The notes under the pieces were generated by a model, which was not told the DNA's origin, made no database searches, and saw only the letters and a list, made by a program, of their open reading frames with translations. Below, in pieces: positions 17,699-28,866 of a stretch of DNA of 64,000 nt (the first letter of the stretch is position 1; every line of letters starts with the position of its first letter). This stretch comes from Ceratodon purpureus (taxonomy: Eukaryota; Streptophyta; Bryopsida; Pseudoditrichales; Ditrichaceae). The stretch is from contig CM026426.1 in NCBI GenBank assembly GCA_014871385.1, forward strand, positions 53,393,972 to 53,457,971. The letters are read 5' to 3'. The translations under genes and the position numbers were made by a program.

Positions 17699-20053
17699 TC
17701 ACTGCTGCTTCCCGCTTATCTGCTCCCCTTGTGGCGCTCCAGCTTGGGAGTGCTGCTGCCGGATTAGTCTTTGCTGCCCCTCCAGTCTCTGTCGCTCCTC
17801 AGGCCGCCGCTGTTCTCCTTCTGCTTGTCTTTGCTGGGTGAGTTGTTGTTGTTGCGCCCCCTCTAGCTGCTGCTGCCGCGCTCCCTCGAGCTGCTGTTGC
17901 CGCGCTTCCTCGAGTTGCTGCTGCTGCGCCCCTTCTAGCTGCTGCTGCCGTTTGCTAATCTCCAAAGCTGCTTCTTTTCTAAACCCGTGATGTTCCCTTG
18001 TTTCTACTACGCTGCCACCTTCTCTTCCTTGGTACATTGTCTTTTCATCTCGGGCCGCAGTGTCTCCTTGTGTTTCTCCACCCCTTCGTCCCGTTCCTCG
18101 GTTTAAAACAAAAGAGTTGAAATGACTCCTCCGCTCCACTATGTGCTCTCGGGTTTCCATCCTCATTCTTCTGGTTTCATCCGGGTTGGATGAAATCAGT
18201 TGGTTCGCTTCTCTCCGTTGAAACTGAATGGATGAGGGTCTCAGTTCGGATGAATTCCATCCTTTTTCCTCCTTAATGGGCCGCCCACTTAACCTACCCT
18301 TCGTCTTTACTTCTACTGGTACGGCCTCCATTACTCCACAGCCTATTATCTCTAACCCTTCCTTCTCATTTGTTTTTTCTTTTTCTCTTTTTTCTTTACT
18401 TTTTTCTTTTTTCTTATTTTTCTCTTTTCCATTATTTTTTTCAATCACCTCCTCCATGTCTCCTTCTTCTGACTGCTGTCCTTCCTCTTGCTCATTTTCA
18501 TTTTTCTTTTGATTTTCAATTTTTTCCTCACTGTTTTCTTTACCTTTCTGTTGGTTTACTGCTTCACTGCCTCCTTCTTCATAGCTTTTTTCACCTTCTA
18601 TCCCTGTATTTTCTAACCTTGACTGGACACTATCCCCCTTTTGCTCGTTGACCAGTCCTCTGGTCAAATGTCCTGGAGTCTTGGTTTCCACTATCCCCTT
18701 GTCATAAAATCTATATGGTTTTAACTTATTAATATTTACCATGACTGGATCTGGTTCGAAATTTTTTACCTGGACCAGCAGAGCAGTATTGTTAGGAAGC
18801 CTGTACTGGACTCTATACGGTCCAAACCACCGACTTTTGAATTTCCCCACATGCTCCTTATGGCCCTTGGGATACCAGAGCACATAATCGCCTACTTGAA
18901 AATCCTTTCGCTTGTAGTGTTGCTGGCTCGAAAGTGCCCTGTTCCACTGCTTGGCTCCTACCGCTTCCTGGGCCTCCAGTCTTGAAGTATCCATCTGCTC
19001 CAAATCCGCAATCCTGGCTGCTAACACCCTGGTTGGTGTGTAATCTATCTCTGAGTTGGTCCTCCTGGTCGGTACTATGTACTCTGTTGGCATTAACGGA
19101 TGTAATCCGTATACTAGTTGAAAGGGTGTGTGACCTGTAGTAACTTTGTAAGCTGTCCTGTAGGAGAGCAGTACAGTATGAAGATGTTCATCCCAATCTG
19201 TTCTCCTATCGTTGACCAGCTTGCTTAGTAGGTGACCAATCGCTTTGTTTGTTAACTCTGCCTGGCCATTACCCTGGGGGTAATAGGTTGTTGATGTACG
19301 ATGCTGGAGCAGAAAATGCTCCACCAGGTGTTCTATAGCCTCATTAATAAAATGAGAACCCTGGTCACTTACAAGTGTCAAAGGACACCCGTATCTTGAA
19401 AGGATCTGCTCATACAAAAACTTAGCAGTGACTGCTGCTGAGTTGGTTTTGAGCGCCCTTGCCTCCACCCACTTGGTAGCATAATCTGTAGCCACCAGTA
19501 TGTACCTGTTCCCTGTTCTGGATGCTGTTGGTTTAATAGGCCCGATAAAGTCTAATCCCCATTTCATAAATGGTTCTGATGGCATACTGGCCACTAAGGT
19601 AGCTAAACTAGTATTTGCCATACCTCCGACTCTCTGGCATCTGTCACACGCCTTACAGTATTCCGAAACGTCCCGATGTATTGCTGGCCACCAGTATCCG
19701 GCGTCCAGTATCTTCCTGCTGGTGATATCTTGCGAAAAATGACCACCTGCTACTCCATTGTGCATCTCCTTCATCACCACCTCTGCCTGCACAGGATCCA
19801 GTACCCTCCTGACCACTAGATCATGTCCTCGCTTGTGCAAAACTCCTTGGACTAGTGTATAGGGCAGTGACTTCAGAATCAGCTTTCTCTGCTCCTCCTT
19901 AGACAAGTCCTGTCGTACAACACCAGATTTCAGGTAAGAACGTACATCCTCTAACCATTCTGGTTTAACATAAAACAAACCTGCGTCCTTGGTCTGGTCC
20001 TCGACACCAGTTGCTGGTTCTCCGTTGGGCAGTCTTGACATCGCATCTGCCAC
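17699..20053 (-). CDS. Integrase of the outer element with long charged, glutamine-repeat tail (fossil part)
   Basis: 784 codons. The zinc module is His98, His105, Cys136, Cys139. The core triad is Asp168 (WGLDFIG), Asp230 (LVSDQGSHF) and Glu266 (GNGQAELTN). The GPY/F-like segment '[19 protein letters not shown]' ends near residue 425. Then comes an unusual tail of about 330 residues: Lys/Glu/Asn-rich (residues ~490-570), Arg-rich, and finally near-perfect repeats of '[14 protein letters not shown]' around residues 695-750. It overlaps the end of the RT/RNase H frame in a different frame. The tail could be a separate function fused to integrase or low-complexity drift. Confidence 0.88.
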   Translation of the reverse strand: MADAMSRLPNGEPATGVEDQTKDAGLFYVKPEWLEDVRSYLKSGVVRQDLSKEEQRKLILKSLPYTLVQGVLHKRGHDLVVRRVLDPVQAEVVMKEMHNGVAGGHFSQDITSRKILDAGYWWPAIHRDVSEYCKACDRCQRVGGMANTSLATLVASMPSEPFMKWGLDFIGPIKPTASRTGNRYILVATDYATKWVEARALKTNSAAVTAKFLYEQILSRYGCPLTLVSDQGSHFINEAIEHLVEHFLLQHRTSTTYYPQGNGQAELTNKAIGHLLSKLVNDRRTDWDEHLHTVLLSYRTAYKVTTGHTPFQLVYGLHPLMPTEYIVPTRRTNSEIDYTPTRVLAARIADLEQMDTSRLEAQEAVGAKQWNRALSSQQHYKRKDFQVGDYVLWYPKGHKEHVGKFKSRWFGPYRVQYRLPNNTALLVQVKNFEPDPVMVNINKLKPYRFYDKGIVETKTPGHLTRGLVNEQKGDSVQSRLENTGIEGEKSYEEGGSEAVNQQKGKENSEEKIENQKKNENEQEEGQQSEEGDMEEVIEKNNGKEKNKKKEKSKEKREKEKTNEKEGLEIIGCGVMEAVPVEVKTKGRLSGRPIKEEKGWNSSELRPSSIQFQRREANQLISSNPDETRRMRMETREHIVERRSHFNSFVLNRGTGRRGGETQGDTAARDEKTMYQGREGGSVVETREHHGFRKEAALEISKRQQQLEGAQQQQLEEARQQQLEGARQQQLEGAQQQQLTQQRQAEGEQRRPEERQRLEGQQRLIRQQHSQAGAPQGEQISGKQQ

Positions 20054-21554
20054 TCCATGATTTTTTTACCGGCTTATATACCACTGTAAAATCGTATTCT
20101 TGAAACAGCAGTAGCCACCTTGCTATCCTTCCTGACACCTGCGGCTTATTGACCAGATACACCAGTGCCATATGGTCAACATAGAAAACAAACTTATTGC
20201 CCAGTAGATAATGCCTATACTTATTCAGAGCATAAACCATTGCCAAAGCCTCCCTTTCAGTGGTACTATAGTTCTTCTCCGCAGAATTCAGTAACCTACT
20301 GGCATAAGAAATGGGCTGGTCACACTTCCCTGTTGGATTCTGGGCCAGCATCACCCCGAGTGCAATATTCGAAGCATCCGTATGCACATGGAACTCCAGG
20401 TCCCATCTTGGTGCAATGAGAATCGGCGCATTCTGGTACTGCTCCTTGATTTTCTTCCATGCCTGCTCACACTGGTCCGACCAGATGAACTCCTCGGTCT
20501 TCCTCATGAGCCTGGTGATTGGCTCCATGATATGTGCATACGACTTAATGTAACACCTGTTAAACTGGGCAAAACCGTTAAAAACCTGCACATCTACTGG
20601 TTTTTCTGGTCTAGGCATTTTTTCTACTGCTTCGATTTTCTTAGGATCAGGAAATTTCCCTTCCTTAGACACAATGTGACCTAGTATAATACCAGAGAAG
20701 ACCAGTAGTAAGCATTTTTCAGGATTTAGACTTATTCCATACTCCCGGCATTTCTCAAAACACTTCCTCAACTTGACCAGATGACTAATAATGTCACTGT
20801 ACACACTGAAATCATCCAAAAACAATTTCATAAAATCACCAATGAAATCACGAAAGGCTTTGTTTACTGCCCTCTGGTATGTGGGAGGTGCGTTATTCAG
20901 CCCAAAAGGCATGACTATCCACACAAATGCTCCACAGTCCGTTACAAAAGCAGTCTTGTGCCGGTCCTCTGGTGCTATCTGAATCTGGTGGTACGCGGAG
21001 TACCCATCCAGAAATGAATACATCTCATGTCCTGCCACAGAATCCAACACTTCCTCAGTAAATGGCAATGGATACGGGTCCTTTTTAGTGGCAGCATTCA
21101 GTTTACGAAAATCAATACAAATTCTCAACTTCCCATTCTTCTTAGGAACAATAACAATAGGGGATAACCAGGTAGCATCCTCTACTGGTGTGATGAATCC
21201 GGCCTGAAGCAGTTTATCCAAGTCCTGCTTCACAATACTGGCATAATTTGGATTCATGCGATATCTGGCCTGATGGGATGGTGGGATATCCTTCTCCAAC
21301 TCAATCCTGTGCTGTGCAATTGAGGGTGGGATACCCTTCAGGTCCTTATAGGTCCAGGCGAATACATCCTTGAACTCCCTGAACAGAGCCTCTGCTTCAA
21401 TAGCCTGTTCTGGACTAATGGCGGCATTAATCTTCAGATACTGGGGCTCCTCCTCTGTTCCAAGGTTAATTTTTCTCAACTGCTCCGACTCTGGTAAGGT
21501 CCAGGCTGCAATCTTCAGTTTCTTCACTTTCTCCCGGGCTGGTGTCTCATCCAC
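19965..21554 (-). CDS. Reverse transcriptase and RNase H of the outer element (fossil part)
   Basis: 529 codons. RT blocks are clear: '[20 protein letters not shown]', '[20 protein letters not shown]', '[20 protein letters not shown]' and the catalytic box '[10 protein letters not shown]'. RNase H follows with '[20 protein letters not shown]' and '[20 protein letters not shown]'. It is typical gypsy pol. The upstream frame carries the protease; integrase follows. Confidence 0.93.
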   Translation of the reverse strand: MDETPAREKVKKLKIAAWTLPESEQLRKINLGTEEEPQYLKINAAISPEQAIEAEALFREFKDVFAWTYKDLKGIPPSIAQHRIELEKDIPPSHQARYRMNPNYASIVKQDLDKLLQAGFITPVEDATWLSPIVIVPKKNGKLRICIDFRKLNAATKKDPYPLPFTEEVLDSVAGHEMYSFLDGYSAYHQIQIAPEDRHKTAFVTDCGAFVWIVMPFGLNNAPPTYQRAVNKAFRDFIGDFMKLFLDDFSVYSDIISHLVKLRKCFEKCREYGISLNPEKCLLLVFSGIILGHIVSKEGKFPDPKKIEAVEKMPRPEKPVDVQVFNGFAQFNRCYIKSYAHIMEPITRLMRKTEEFIWSDQCEQAWKKIKEQYQNAPILIAPRWDLEFHVHTDASNIALGVMLAQNPTGKCDQPISYASRLLNSAEKNYSTTEREALAMVYALNKYRHYLLGNKFVFYVDHMALVYLVNKPQVSGRIARWLLLFQEYDFTVVYKPVKKSWSGRCDVKTAQRRTSNWCRGPDQGRRFVLC

Positions 21555-21665
21555 CTCAATGTCGCCCTCCTCAAAGTTATAGAAGTGGTCTAGGTAGGCT
21601 CGGTCTGATCCCCCTTCTTGTCCCTGGTTCTGATCCTGATTCTTTGCCTGGCTCTTGATGTCGTC

Positions 21666-24365
21666 CTAGTCCTTGCTGTTGTCCTGGTCCTTATTCTGCT
21701 CCATTCGGGGCAGAGTGACTGTTCCAACGGCCAGTAAGTCCTGCTCACTAGCTAACCACAAGGCTTCCTCCTCATCTGTTAGTCCTTCAGTAAAATTATA
21801 GCAGACTAGGACTTCAGGTAACTTAGGCCTGGGCCCCTTCGTCTGACTGAGTGAGATTGTTTTTACAGTACCATTACCTCTGATGGTAACCAGATTGTTA
21901 CCCCAATCATGGTTTACCTTAGCATCAATCAACCATGGTCTGCCTAGTAGCATACTATAGGCTTCATTAACTTCTTTATTTTTAATAACAGTCAAGGTGA
22001 TAAGGTAAGGAATACCGTGGATGTGAATTTTCACATTACGAATCATCCCCACCGGGTCAACGACTGTCTGGTCCGCCATTCTGAGTCTGAAAGGAGCAGG
22101 CTGTGAGTCCTTGAGTCCCAGTCTTTTACGCTCCTCTTCAGTTATCAAATTTACACCTGATCCTCCATCCAGTAGGACATTCTCCAGAGTCCCGTTGCCT
22201 ATCTGCACAGTTAACACCGGCAGTTCTCTGTCCACATCAATAGCCAGACTGCTTATTAAATCAGTCTTACCTGGTTGACTCGTTGTTGGCTTCTTGCTTG
22301 TGATTGGCTCTGGTTGAGTTGGCTGGTCTGCTACCATTTCCGGGAATACATGGGCCTTCACAAATTCTGTCAAATTACGGGCCATCTTCAGCAGCTGTCC
22401 TAGTGAGACTGTGATGGGACTATCCAGTATTTTTCTTCCAACTACAGTTGCATAGTGCTGCTCCGGGTTGTTCTCTGGACTGGTCTCCTCTTCAGCGCCC
22501 AATTCCTGCTCTATTGTCTTGGAGCTGTAGGCTAGTGTATCCGAGTCCGGGAATCCTGCCCACTCGTTATCCAGTATTTCGCCATCTCCTTCCATTTCTG
22601 CTGTTTTTAGAGTCGCCCTAAGTCGCTCTGCTTCTGCCTTGTCCTTCTCCTCCCGAAGCTGAATTTCCTTCAATGTTTCTAGCATAGAATTCCTGATCTT
22701 TTCTTCCTCCTGCCAGTCCTCCTTCGTTCTGGCCTTTCTTGGTTCAGGTTCCCTTGATTCATCCTGGATAGGTAACAGTCCTGCCTTCAACCGCTGGGCT
22801 CTGGTCATGGTAGCTACCCCCACTAACTCTTCAGGTTCCTCTATTAGCTCAATCTCCACATTACTGACATGGTGATCCTGTTTCTTGTTGGTCTTCTCCT
22901 GGTCTGCTAAAAGCTGGTCCCATTGTGCCTTCTTGGGGCAGTTCCAGCTTCTGTGGTCTGCTCCTCCACACAAGAAACAGCACGGTGGTTGATCACCATA
23001 ACTCCTCTGTTGACTACTGCCTGCCCTAGGGTTTGGTGGTCTCTGGTACCCTTGGCTGTAACTGTAAGTTCCTGCAGGTTTAGAAGCAGAAACTTCATTA
23101 ACACCAACATGTTCTTCCCCTTCCTTCTTCGCACCTGACCCCCTCTGGTTGGCTGGGTTGTACCAACAGTTTTTGTCGTCATGGCCCAGCTTCTTACAGA
23201 TACCACAGGCTTTCCTTGGAGCCTCCTGGTCCGGTTCCTTCCTGGTCGCTGTGGCTGCCTTACTGTTGGTCTCCACTTTCTTCACTTCAATCTTAGTGGG
23301 TTTACCACTAGAGTCAGTGCAGTTCTCCTCACATCTCAAGGCTGCATCCACCAACTCTGTCAAACTCCTGACTGGTGCCACACTGGTAGTAATCTTGATA
23401 TACTCCAGCAATCCTCCTCGAAAATTGGTGATTCTAAACCCTTCTCCTGGATCAGATTGTAGACATTTAATTAATGTCATAAACCGATCATAGTAGTCTT
23501 GTACCTTCTCTCTGTCCCCTTCTTTAAAGGACTTCAATTCCCTGTATACCGCCTCATCAGTAGTCTGGTCTCTGTACCTTCTCTCGAAAGCAGCTTTAAC
23601 ATCCTCCCATGAGCAGTAGATATGGTTTTCCAAGAAATTCTCATACCATGCACCAACCTTGTCCAGCAAAGTGGTACCCATCAGGTTGATTATCACCTGC
23701 TCATCAGTTTCTCCGTTGTGCCATAGGGTCCTCTCAAACTGCCGTATATGGGCATCTGGATTCGTCCCTTCCTTGTACTTAGTGTAGGTCAGGGGCTTCC
23801 TCTGTGCCACAAGAACTCGTCCTGTCACTGGTGGTACTCTGGGTCTAGCAGCTGGTGGGTAGGCTGGTGGACCATGCCTCACTGGATAACTGCTGTCCGC
23901 TGTATCCCCTGGTACTCCTATTCCTGCAGGTGGCCTAGTGTCATACGGCATCCCTTTCATTATCTCCGTTGGTCTTCCGTACCCTGTTCCTGTATCAGGG
24001 ACGCCGGCTCCAGCTTCTGCTCCTCCGCTTGGCCAGTATGCTGTTCTGTTGACTTCTGGTCTGTACTCATCACCTGTGAGGTGATCCACATAGGTAGAAT
24101 GTACCCCTCCTGCTCCTGTTGGGCTCACCCGAGTCCTCGAGGTTGGGAAATGGTCTGTCCCTGGCCTTCCAGGTACAGCAGATGTAGTATAGGGTGCTCC
24201 CATCAATTCTGCTTCCCTCTGTTGGCCTGGTCTGTCCCCCTGGACCACTGATTGGTCATATGCTGCCCACGGATTCGCCCTTGGTTTGGCCTGGAGTTTC
24301 TGGCTCTCTTCCCTCAGTATCTCCTGCCATTTGTAAAGGGTCGCCTGCCGGGCAGCTTCTTTCAT
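21666..24365 (-). CDS. Gag core, zinc knuckles and protease of the outer element (fossil part)
   Basis: 899 codons. A Gag core near residues 190-330 shows 'TNPDAHIRQFERTLWHNGET' and 'AAFERRYRDQTTDEAVYREL'. Two zinc-knuckle-like motifs follow, CGICKKLGHDDKNCW and CFLCGGADHRSWNC. A charged linker with predicted helices precedes the aspartic protease centred on 'LLDGGSGVNLITEEERKRLG' and the conserved 'MLLGRPWLIDAKVNHDWG'. The protease matures Gag and Pol. RT/RNase H continues downstream on the same strand. Confidence 0.9.
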   Translation of the reverse strand: MKEAARQATLYKWQEILREESQKLQAKPRANPWAAYDQSVVQGDRPGQQREAELMGAPYTTSAVPGRPGTDHFPTSRTRVSPTGAGGVHSTYVDHLTGDEYRPEVNRTAYWPSGGAEAGAGVPDTGTGYGRPTEIMKGMPYDTRPPAGIGVPGDTADSSYPVRHGPPAYPPAARPRVPPVTGRVLVAQRKPLTYTKYKEGTNPDAHIRQFERTLWHNGETDEQVIINLMGTTLLDKVGAWYENFLENHIYCSWEDVKAAFERRYRDQTTDEAVYRELKSFKEGDREKVQDYYDRFMTLIKCLQSDPGEGFRITNFRGGLLEYIKITTSVAPVRSLTELVDAALRCEENCTDSSGKPTKIEVKKVETNSKAATATRKEPDQEAPRKACGICKKLGHDDKNCWYNPANQRGSGAKKEGEEHVGVNEVSASKPAGTYSYSQGYQRPPNPRAGSSQQRSYGDQPPCCFLCGGADHRSWNCPKKAQWDQLLADQEKTNKKQDHHVSNVEIELIEEPEELVGVATMTRAQRLKAGLLPIQDESREPEPRKARTKEDWQEEEKIRNSMLETLKEIQLREEKDKAEAERLRATLKTAEMEGDGEILDNEWAGFPDSDTLAYSSKTIEQELGAEEETSPENNPEQHYATVVGRKILDSPITVSLGQLLKMARNLTEFVKAHVFPEMVADQPTQPEPITSKKPTTSQPGKTDLISSLAIDVDRELPVLTVQIGNGTLENVLLDGGSGVNLITEEERKRLGLKDSQPAPFRLRMADQTVVDPVGMIRNVKIHIHGIPYLITLTVIKNKEVNEAYSMLLGRPWLIDAKVNHDWGNNLVTIRGNGTVKTISLSQTKGPRPKLPEVLVCYNFTEGLTDEEEALWLASEQDLLAVGTVTLPRMEQNKDQDNSKD

Positions 24366-24392
24366 CTCTTCCTCCTTCTTATTCTGGTCCTC

Positions 24393-25469
24393 TTATCTCT
24401 GTGCTTCTTGTAATAAACGCAGAGCCTCCTGTCTTAGCAGGTCCTGCTGCATTGCTTCTTTTCTCTCAGCTGCCTGCTTCATCTCCTCCCTCCTTTGAGT
24501 CTCGTGCCAGGTTCGAAGAGCCTCCTGTCTCTGCTTCTCCTGGTCCTGCTCTTCCAGTTTCTTTGTTTCCTGCCATAGTTTCACGGCTTCCTTCAGTTTG
24601 ATCTCCTCCCGATTCTTCTCTTCCCAAGCCTCCATGGATTCTCTGAACCTAGCTGCCTCGCCTAGCTCCTCCATCTGCCTCCTGTACAGGTCCTCTGTTG
24701 CCTGCTGGTTTCTTCGTTCTCTTTCTGCCTGCCTTCTAGCCTGCTGTCGAGCCTTTAACTCTTCCAGCTGTCTTCTGTCCTCCTCATCTTCCTCCAGCTC
24801 CATTCCTTGGAACTGCTCTTGTGCAAAATGTACCACTGGTCTCTTGGGATTCACCTGTGCTGGCTTACCCGTTTTGTACATCTCTGACAGTGCTGCTGCC
24901 CCTGTCTGGATTCTGTCTCCAGTGTGAACTTCTTCCAATTTCTTCTTCAGCGTTTCCAATGTCTCCACCAAATCACCTGGTGTCTTCTCCCCTGGTTTTG
25001 GTGTGTCTGGTCTGCTGCCTCCTTTCTTCTCCTCGTCCTGGTAATGGTCATATGCTGATGCCATTCTGGTCTGGGGGTTCCAGCAATGCTGTGTGTCTCC
25101 TTCACCTGGCCTTGGGAATTCCCTCCTGCTGGTCCTAGGTGATAGTGGATGTCCCTCATACTTCCGAATTTCTTCTTCATCCTCCTGCCAATTCTTGAAG
25201 CTTGGGCCAAGTTCTCCTCTTGCTGACCCTGTCCTCCTGCTTATTCCAAGTATTGTCTCCTGGCTCGAATTTTCTCCTACGAGGTCCATATCAATCAGGT
25301 CCCTGGTTCTCCCTTTTGCTATGCTTTCTTCTGAACTCAATTGTCCTCCCATTGGTTTTCCTACTTCTGCTGCTGCTCTTTGCTCCCTGAGTTCGTACCT
25401 TGCCAACCGTTCTGCTGCTTGTCTCCTGGCTATCTCTTCCTTGTCCCACCCTGGGTATTCTCTATCCAT
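24393..25469 (-). CDS. N-terminal coiled-coil part of gag of the outer element (fossil part)
   Basis: 358 codons, very rich in Gln, Glu, Arg and Ala, with long heptad-like stretches (ARRQAERERRNQQATEDLYR, AVKLWQETKKLEEQDQEKQR). It lies just upstream of the Gag core on the same strand and has the composition of the helical N-terminal arms seen in large plant gypsy Gags. The open reading on this strand extends a little further upstream (to about 25.68 kb). Confidence 0.65.
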   Translation of the reverse strand: MDREYPGWDKEEIARRQAAERLARYELREQRAAAEVGKPMGGQLSSEESIAKGRTRDLIDMDLVGENSSQETILGISRRTGSARGELGPSFKNWQEDEEEIRKYEGHPLSPRTSRREFPRPGEGDTQHCWNPQTRMASAYDHYQDEEKKGGSRPDTPKPGEKTPGDLVETLETLKKKLEEVHTGDRIQTGAAALSEMYKTGKPAQVNPKRPVVHFAQEQFQGMELEEDEEDRRQLEELKARQQARRQAERERRNQQATEDLYRRQMEELGEAARFRESMEAWEEKNREEIKLKEAVKLWQETKKLEEQDQEKQRQEALRTWHETQRREEMKQAAERKEAMQQDLLRQEALRLLQEAQR

Positions 25470-25689
25470 TGCAGTGCAGTTTTGCTGCTCTTCCCTTGGT
25501 ACTCCCTGGTCAGGTGTTCTACTGGTCCGGCTGGTGTCTCCAGTAACTGAGTCTGCTTCTCCAAAACTCCCGGGTAGGTGCTGTTGGCTCCTGTCCTCAG
25601 CCCTCCTCTGGTCTGTCGAATGTTAGTCCTGTCGTTTCCTGGTTTCTGCCCAGTCCATCCCTTTGCCACCTTTCCACTCCGGTTCCTTA

Positions 25690-26440
25690 AGGAGCTGTCA
25701 GTCTTTTACTGCCCTACTGTAAATAGTTTCATGCCCCTAGTTTTGCAAGTTCTAGCATAGTCCTAGTTTTTCCAAGCTTCCATGCATTACAGTTTTGCAA
25801 GCTTCTTCCATGAATTTTTCCTGGTTCATTTACTATCCATTCATTTTTGTTTTTGCTTTTCCAATTTTCTGACTTTTCATTTCTCTTCTTAAGCTACTTA
25901 CTGTTTTCTTAACCCGTTTTTATTGTTTTGCAATTTTACCTTTTGTTCCCACTGTTTCCTTTACTATCCGGCCATTGGTTATAGATTTCGCAAATTTTCG
26001 ATTTTACTGCTACTTTTACTACTCGACTGCCTTTTACTGGATGGTAACTTTTCTTTTTTTAAAATTTTTTTTTTACTGCTATTGTTTTCTGCTGGTTTTA
26101 CGCAACCTACTATTCCTTTCTCTTACTGCCTAAATGCAATAGTAGTTTGAGACATACCTAGATACTGGCGACTATCCCCCCTCGACTGTGGAGCTGTCCT
26201 CAGCTCTTGCTGATGTTGACTGTTCTGCCATTGGGTCCTCCACCATAACTGCTGGAACCGAATCTGCTCGCAGCCACGTACTGAGCTCCGGCTGCCGTGT
26301 TGAACGAATCCTTTGACTGTGATCTTGACGTGAAACCCGTGCCTCGGCCACTGTGCCTGTAGATCTGGTCCACCCCTGTCCTCGATTTGTACAGAATCGC
26401 AGCCAGAGATTCTGGTCGGTTCTTAATGCATGGTCGCTAA
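25690..26440 (-). other. 5' leader of the outer element
   Basis: About 750 bp between gag and the 5' LTR, T-rich on the plus strand, without convincing ORFs. No primer site of a known plant type abuts the LTR. The first TGG-starting candidate, TGGCTGCGATTCTG on the minus strand, is ~39 nt inside and unproven. Confidence 0.5.
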
Positions 26441-27039
26441 TGTTAAAGGATGATTAAGCTTCACCCTTAAAAAGCTTGGTTACTTCTACTAAGTCAAATG
26501 GAATCTGAAAAAAATGTAATACTGACCCTTCTTACTTAACTATTCATCTGATTCTACCAACACCAGTACCCTACCCTCTGCTCCTGGTCAGATCATCAAT
26601 GCAAAGTCTCTCCATTCAATTCACCCTAACCCTAACATTCAATACTCAACTCAGATCTGTAAATTCAATGGACCTTTTCTCTTTCCTTTCCCACCAAGTA
26701 CAATCATCCTGCTCTACAATCCTGATCCACAGCAGTATCATACCGTCCCCTACCTCCTAACTTCTCCTAACCCACTACCATACCTCTGAAAACTCCAAGA
26801 GGCTGAGAGAGAGTGAGAGCCGCCATGCTCTCACTCCTCACTACCCCCCAAACCCTAGCCGTCATCCTCCTATGTCCATTTTTCATCCAGTTCAGAATTA
26901 CATCCGACTGTCAAAACTTCATCCAAAACGCAGTGACTAGTAAATGGACAGTAACTAACTAGTTACTGCTCCAGGCAGTTTTACTGTTCCTGCTCCTATA
27001 GTACTGCTCTAGTAAAAAAGGTAAAAAATCCCTTTAACA
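26441..27039 (-). repeat. 5' LTR of the outer gypsy element
   Basis: 599 bp, about 99% identical to 729-1327, with the host duplication CACGA directly outside at 27040-27044. Confidence 0.95.
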
Positions 27040-27044
27040 CACGA

Positions 27045-28150
27045 GCAGTAGGAACAAAGTTACGATTTTAGGGCAAGACCCCCCAAGGCCATAGGATCCC
27101 GTGGCGTCAGTTTGTGATTCCACCATATCATGTGGCGAACCCGTTTATAAAATACAGCACGTCATGACTGCATTTGATTACTTTCTCTTTATTCAAGCCA
27201 CTGGACTATGTTTCAGGACGCTTGTTGTGACACTCTCCAAAATGCTTTTACCCGTACACTTCATTGTCCATGCAAATGAAGACAGTCTTACTGCCTCTAT
27301 GTCCTTTCAGTACGACACATCCTTTGTCTTTTCAATACAAAACCGAGAAATTAGGTTTTTCATTACAAAACCAGTGTCATACACAAACTAATACACCGCA
27401 CTGTTGGCTACGCTGTATGTAATACATTGAAATGCTTGTTTAAAAAACTAAGCTTCGTTGTGGTTGCTGTGATCACCGCCCTAGTCTCCGCTGTGGTCGC
27501 TAAGATTATCCTCCGCCTCGTCGCACAATCCTAAGTAGAACTCTTCCCATAAACAATGAGCGTCTACGTCGGTCCACTGCTCTACCTCAACTTCTTCTCG
27601 CCCGTGCTCGGCCTACGAGTACGAACTCCCTCTAGTCCTGAGGCCGCACCTCCGGGTCGGCAGACCCTAAACTGCCGCTACCTACTGTTCGCTGGGGTAG
27701 AAATGCCAGAGACGCGGGACGACGGTCTACCCTTCACGGCGAGAAACTTACTCAAGCACAAGAACAACGTGAACAATACCATCACTAACGCTGCAACCAC
27801 AAAACAGAGGAGTACGTCAAAAGGGACACGCACTTGTACGACAACAACCAAGCGAAGGGAGCCCATGTCGAGGCCCATACAGCTGCATAAGCGACGATAA
27901 TCAGTCGTTCAAGGAGGAGAAGAATGAACTAAAAGAGTCTCTTATATATCCAAGTGCAGACGATAGCGTCACCGCGAAGCTAAGTTCTCCCGTGACACTC
28001 CCTACAACACTGACTACTGCCTTACCTCAGTCCAGACATACTCTATGTCATACGGTTCTCAAACCGTCTCCTAAATCGCTAACGAGGTGCTCCATGTGCT
28101 CCTTGCCCTGCTCTCAATTTCAGGAGATGTTGATCAAGATCAACAGAATG
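27045..28150. other. Spacer right of the gypsy nest
   Basis: This is the pre-insertion continuation of the sequence after the C48 protease gene. Short open frames on both strands show no recognised domain. A minus-strand acidic stretch near 27.45-27.62 kb (EEVEVEQWTDVDAHC) could be remnant coding. I cannot support a gene here. Confidence 0.4.
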
Positions 28151-28591
28151 TCACCTCTTATCCACACCGGCAATGAAGCTTGCTTTCAGCTTCCAATAAC
28201 GCGCTGGCCAAGTTGCTTTGAGTTCGTCCAGGTACGAACTCCTCTCCTTGGGATCTGTGGACGCGACAATGACACCTTGCTTAGGTCGACAGTAAGGATG
28301 TAATCTACCAGATGTGGCGCGCTTCCTCTGCCCCTCATAAGGTGTCCCCTTAATCGTAGGTGCATCAGAAGCACGTTCCGTCGGAACGCAGGTAGTGCGT
28401 GGGACCATGCTGGGATTGCCAATGCAGTTCTGTCCGATAATGTTAAGAGGCTCGTCTATGCCCTGTACATCAGCGATGCTGTCAGAGAAGTTTTCGGCCG
28501 CACCATCTTTGTCAGTGACATCCTGGAAAGCCCAGGACACAAGGAACTCGACGACCTCGTCTTCGAGACTAATTATACTACCCTCAGCCAT
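28151..28591 (-). CDS. Unassigned 146-codon ORF next to the MULE transposase remnant
   Basis: Starts MAEGSIISLEDEVVEFLVSW and ends SFIAGVDKR. It is acidic at the N-terminus and basic in the middle (GTPYEGQRKRATSGRLH). It lies on the same strand and ~275 bp downstream of the SWIM-type MULE remnant, so it may belong to the same transposon. No family recognised, and it could be a chance ORF. Confidence 0.35.
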   Translation of the reverse strand: MAEGSIISLEDEVVEFLVSWAFQDVTDKDGAAENFSDSIADVQGIDEPLNIIGQNCIGNPSMVPRTTCVPTERASDAPTIKGTPYEGQRKRATSGRLHPYCRPKQGVIVASTDPKERSSYLDELKATWPARYWKLKASFIAGVDKR

Positions 28592-28866
28592 GATATGTCA
28601 CTCGACCGAGCCGGAGGGAAGTTGCAAAGAGGGAGAAGTAATTAACTTTTGGTCTCTTTATGATATCCCCCCGTTACGCGACAAAGCGGCGTGGTAGTAT
28701 ACCGGGAAAACTAGACCTAAAGCCGTGTGGAGGAGTCCGCAGTAACACTATCAGATGAAGATTGATTGACCAGTAACCTAGCTATCCACAAAGAGAATAG
28801 ATTGCCAGTGTCACGGGCAGTCCCCCAACTTTATTCCGATCTAAACCAAAGTCACAATTTCTCTAT

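Larger units (their letters stand above)
729..27039 (-). mobile_element. Outer Ty3/gypsy LTR retrotransposon, hosting a nested element
   Basis: The element is bounded by 599-bp direct repeats that begin TGTTAAAG and end CTTTAACA, and is flanked by a perfect 5-bp target duplication CACGA (724-728 and 27040-27044). Coding runs on the minus strand: gag and protease, RT/RNase H, integrase, then a third ORF near the 3' LTR. Integrase follows RNase H, which is the Ty3/gypsy order, and there is no chromodomain. The two LTRs differ at about six of 599 positions (~1%), so insertion was fairly recent. Without the nested 13.4-kb element it would be about 12.9 kb. The coding part is split into several ORFs and looks broken at a few places, apart from the large insertion. 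Confidence 0.95.

Noticed and set aside
27556-27900. 114-codon plus-strand ORF
   Set aside because: No domain, odd Thr/Arg composition, and opposite to a more protein-like acidic minus-strand reading; not supported as a gene.
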